A DNA stretch of 64,000 nt from Macquaria australasica (Eukaryota; Chordata; Actinopteri; Centrarchiformes; Percichthyidae). The notes beneath the pieces were generated by a model, which was not told where the DNA came from, did not search any database, and saw nothing but the letters and a program-made list of their open reading frames with translations. Where the stretch lies: positions 2,492,501 to 2,556,500 of the forward strand of contig SEMN01000012.1 in NCBI GenBank assembly GCA_005408345.1. The letters run 5' to 3'. Shown here piece after piece: positions 60,357 to 64,000 of this stretch (its first letter is position 1; the number at the start of each line of letters is the position of its first letter). Both the position numbers and the translations under genes were made by a program.

Positions 60357-62645
60357 ACCCCTCCACCCTCCCTCATCGCCATCGTACGCCAACAAGACTA
60401 CTACTTAAACTTCAAATACTAGTATGGTGCCAGAAGTCGGGTTTGGAAAATCTCTCCCTCTTTTTTGATTGAAAAGACTGAATGACATCCAAGATAGCTG
60501 GTTCTTTTTTTATTTATATTTTTTAAGCAATTTATATCCAGTTCTCCACTGGAGCCAGGTCGGCCTTTGCTGGTTGGTTATTGGTCAGTTTAAGACCATT
60601 AATGCTGGCCAGTGATTGTTTTGCTAGCAATTTGTGCTGTTTGTTACGGTTGACTGGCCAACCCACGTGTCAGCTATCGGTTGAAGTGGCCAACCTGATG
60701 GCAGGCTGTTGGTTAACTGTGGACATGGACTCCTCAGGCGGTGGGGACAGAAACGGAGAGAGAGAGACAAAAAGGACAAGCCAACTGTTCCTGTACTGTA
60801 ATATTTACACCTCATGCTTTCTACCCTCACTTTAACATTCTCTAACTTTACTCACTCTCTTTCATATTTTTTTGTTTTTCTAATTCTGTCCCATTCCTCA
60901 GATGTGTTTAATTTTGTTTTGTTTTTAATTTCTTTACTGTCCAAACATGACACCTAGTTGTTGGTGGGAGTTGGGGCGTCTCTGCCCATTTAACCAGTAG
61001 AAGCACTGGCTCTGCATGTAATTCTCTCTCTCTACAGTAGCTTGACGATGTAAGCCGCGGACTGCAACCGTTTTTGAATATTGAGATGTATGAAGACAGG
61101 GGACCTGTCTCTCTGTCTGGCTGTCTGTGTTCAGTGAAGGGAAAAAGTACACTTCTGCCAATTTAAAGCTTACTGCAGTTTTATTATTGAGGAGATTTGA
61201 TGGCTTCTGCTGCAAAGGCAGCAGCAGCACCTACCCATCCATCCATCCACCTGTCCATCCATCCGTTCATCCGTCCAAGCACTTTCCTTCTTTAGGATTC
61301 TTTAACTGGGAGAAGTAAGGGCTAGAATTGTGGTTGGGCAGCTACATGTATCATGTATTACTATTACTCATGAACTTTAAACAAAAAATCTCTCCACTGA
61401 GAAAATCACAATGCCTTTACATGTAAGAAAAGGCAGCACAAGCGCTGCTGGAGTTTTTCTGGAAAGCAACCACAGTTTGTCCAACGATCCCTACCTCCCA
61501 CCCCACTCCACCCCACCCCCCTCCTCCCTCCAACTCAAACCATCTCAGCCTGACAAGCACAGGTGCCCAATGTGGGGGGGGGAGGGAAACCCAGCTGGAG
61601 AAAATAAAAACAAACCCACATTGACTCCAAAAAGTCATCTACATTTTGAAATTCTTCAGCAGAAAAAGAGGGTTTACCTTCTAGTGTTTAACAATGAATT
61701 GAGCATTATGGGAAGCTGGTTCTGCTTGGAGAACATAAGCAGATGCAGCAGGCACTGATGTAATTGGTTGGGTTATTGAGCCCTGGCCTTTGTCTGTAAG
61801 GCGTTAGCTCTAGATGCTGTAGGTAACATGACAGTTCCTGGAGTTGGACGTCCAATATCACACTGCAGATACGTGACCCGAGTGCCAAACATGATGTCAA
61901 AGATGCTGTGAAGAGATATTGGATGTGACTTGTCACCAGGCCGTAGAGTCTCGCTCAATCCGGTGCATGTTTGTGTCTCCAGCAGGTGAAGCTGGGAGCG
62001 TGTATGGTAGTCCTTCAGTTAGCTACTGCCCATTCAAGACGCTCGTTTTTTACCAGAGCCCGTGAAGAGGGTTGGTATGATAATGCTAACATGCTAACGT
62101 ACCGGGCTAGCGAAGAAGTTTGCGTAGTCGTGCTACACGCGAGCCCTTTCAACAAGGCTAACTAGGTTTCAGCATGCTGTAGGCAAGCAGTTAGCATGCT
62201 TGTGCTAGCCATGCTAACCCTCCATCCCACTGCCAGCCCTCACACACTCTGGTTTGTTTTTCTAATCTGACTTTGACAGCATGCAATGATAATGGCTATG
62301 TGTGTGTGTGTGTGTGTGGTACAGTTACACACTTAACAGAAATGTTTTGAAAAAAAAACAACAAACATTTAAGGGGTTCTTGCCAAATGTCCCACTAACA
62401 TTTTTAGTATATAAAAGGACATTTTGTTTTTTGACGATGTGAACATTTGAACATGAACTTTGTTCCTGGCCTGTGGATGTGCAGTAGAAAGTGCATGAGT
62501 GCAGTATATGCTTCTTCTTTTTTTTCTATTTTATTAACTGGGCCTCCAAGTATATTGAGTATGTCACATGATGGATAGCAGACCTCTTGGTTTGGTGGTT
62601 AGTGCAGTCTTAAAGTGTCAATAAAACAGTGCCATTCCTCGCTGA
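60357..62645 (+). other. Probable 3'UTR of the RGS gene
   Basis: No new gene follows the stop. The first well-placed poly(A) signal in good context is AATAAA at 62620-62625; an earlier AATAAA occurs at about 61605. The region includes a CCAT-type simple run at 61236-61275, a G-rich run at about 61573-61583 and a GT run at about 62298-62318. The 3' end is inferred and could be earlier. Confidence 0.4.
62620..62625 (+). terminator. Candidate poly(A) signal AATAAA
   Basis: A canonical hexamer about 2.26 kb after the RGS stop, in a stretch without repeats. No cleavage site evidence is available. Confidence 0.35.
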
Positions 62646-64000
62646 TAAATGTAGGCATCCACGTTGCCATCTCCTTTAACTACCTGAACTTCACGTGCCA
62701 AGTTTGATCTAGATTAAATTAAAGAGTTAGACGTTGCAGGGTGTCTAGCAGACTATTGAAGTGCAATTGGATGTAGTTAGTGATTATAGATTGGAGTCTA
62801 TTTGAAGTTGTGTTAGTTTGGTTTTGAATAGTCAGAAGATTATCTTGTAAATTACTAACCACAACACCTTTCGGGAAACTCAAAATGTTTTAATACCACT
62901 GTAGAATTATTCAAGAAACTGTCTGCCTCTAGTTAGCAAGTTTTACTAGAGGAACTAAATTTGGAAACAGGCAATTAAATTCAAAACAAAATATATATAT
63001 ATATGCAGGTCCTCTACTCGAGCCTAAATGGAAAATTTGGATTTTGAGTTTTCCTCCAGACTTATTTTCACTTACATATGCTAACCGGATGAAGCTGCCA
63101 GTTCAAAACCAAGCTATCATATCACTACAAAAGCTTTCAGTCGTCAACTATTGGTTATAAATCAGTAGAATTGACACTGTAAAGTCAAGAAGGCAAGTCT
63201 AAACCAATAGTCACTCAACAGTTTTGCCATGTTCCGTATTGAAAATATACAATATTTAACCTTTGGCAATACAGTATTCACATGCAGACTACATTTAACA
63301 CCCATAAGGACTTGATTGATATTGCTTAGCTGCTTTAATGAAGAGCTGTGCATGCATGCGCTCAGTTGATCAGAAACAGAGGAATACAGAGTCATTAAGC
63401 TATTCTGAAACTGAAGGATCAATTTTCACACTCTCTCCTTGGAGCAGTTTTCATTTCCAGGAAACATAAGCATTTTAGACGTTGTATTTGGACAACTTTT
63501 TGACTCAGTAGAAGAATGCCTGTCACTCATAAAGCTCTCTCGTAGACAAATCCCTCTTCTGCACACAGTACAGCTATGTTTCCTTGTCGCTGAGTCTATA
63601 CAGTAATCAACACGAGAATGTTTCACTAAGAACCAGATAATGAAATCATGGTGCAATTAAACCAAGTTTACATTTATAAATTGTGAGATGTGTGTACCTT
63701 ATTAAATACTCGTAACAGTGGGGAGCTAACTGTCCCCAGTGTGAGCAGAGAAGCCAGCAGGTTTACGGCTGGCATGAGACTCTGCCCTGTGCTGACTCTG
63801 TTAGCACTTTACAGGGTTTACAGGGAGGACAGACAGAGCAGAAACCCAGGTTTTCTGCTTACGTCCTTTCCTCTTAATTTATTGTGACTTTTAAACAGTG
63901 GGGATAAGTACACGGTTGTTTATTTTTAATAACTGCATTTCAAATGTGGATTTTACAAGCAATGATGAAGATGTGAAGTGATGTAGTGTCATCGCTGAGT
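62646..64000. other. Right-edge stretch without a recognised gene
   Basis: AT-rich with no supported exon, RNA gene or repeat family, apart from a short TA run at about 62992-63004. Confidence 0.5.

Overview
This is a window of teleost fish nuclear DNA. The evidence is vertebrate-type split exons with GT-AG junctions, long AT-rich non-coding stretches, many dinucleotide microsatellites, and a dense mix of fish-type non-LTR retrotransposons, hAT-like and Tc1-like remnants and short inverted-repeat elements. A 20-N assembly gap lies at 2799-2818.

Only two host genes can be supported, and they point away from each other. At the left edge, on the minus strand, is coding exon 1 (1945-2213) of an opioid receptor of the mu/delta type. 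It encodes a sequon-rich extracellular N terminus and transmembrane helix 1, ending at a conserved phase-2 donor; the rest of the gene lies beyond the left edge. At the right, on the plus strand, is a complete RZ-subfamily RGS gene. It has a CpG-rich promoter with a probable first exon ending at 46527, a probable second 5'UTR exon at 49120-49508, and four coding exons (55102-55208, 58998-59072, 59185-59416, 60168-60356). Spliced, these give exactly 200 residues: a shortened cysteine string followed by an RGS domain. The protein best fits RGS17, with some RGS19-like positions. RZ-type RGS proteins accelerate GTP hydrolysis on Gi/Go/Gz alpha subunits, the G proteins that opioid receptors couple to, so the window holds a receptor and a probable negative regulator of its signalling side by side. 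The same divergent receptor/RGS pairing is known at the mammalian opioid receptor loci.

The roughly 44 kb between the genes has no other recognisable host gene. It carries a 0.65 kb polypyrimidine tract upstream of the receptor; a LINE inserted into an older opposite-strand LINE tail (4.4-6.2 kb); LINE fragments at 14.2 and 16.4 kb; a cluster of an inverted-repeat element, a hAT remnant with a BED-like zinc finger and an interrupted Tc1-like remnant (18.5-20.2 kb); a 200 bp palindromic element with a 6 bp target duplication (27.8 kb); a LINE with a 430-codon reverse-transcriptase frame (35.8-37.9 kb); and several repeat families present in two to five copies. The same families recur in the RGS introns.

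I found no tRNA, rRNA, CRISPR or bacterial-type system and no evidence of a wholly new system. The items most worth following up are the conserved receptor/RGS block with its divergent RGS N and C termini, the compact palindromic elements, and a few candidate conserved non-coding segments.
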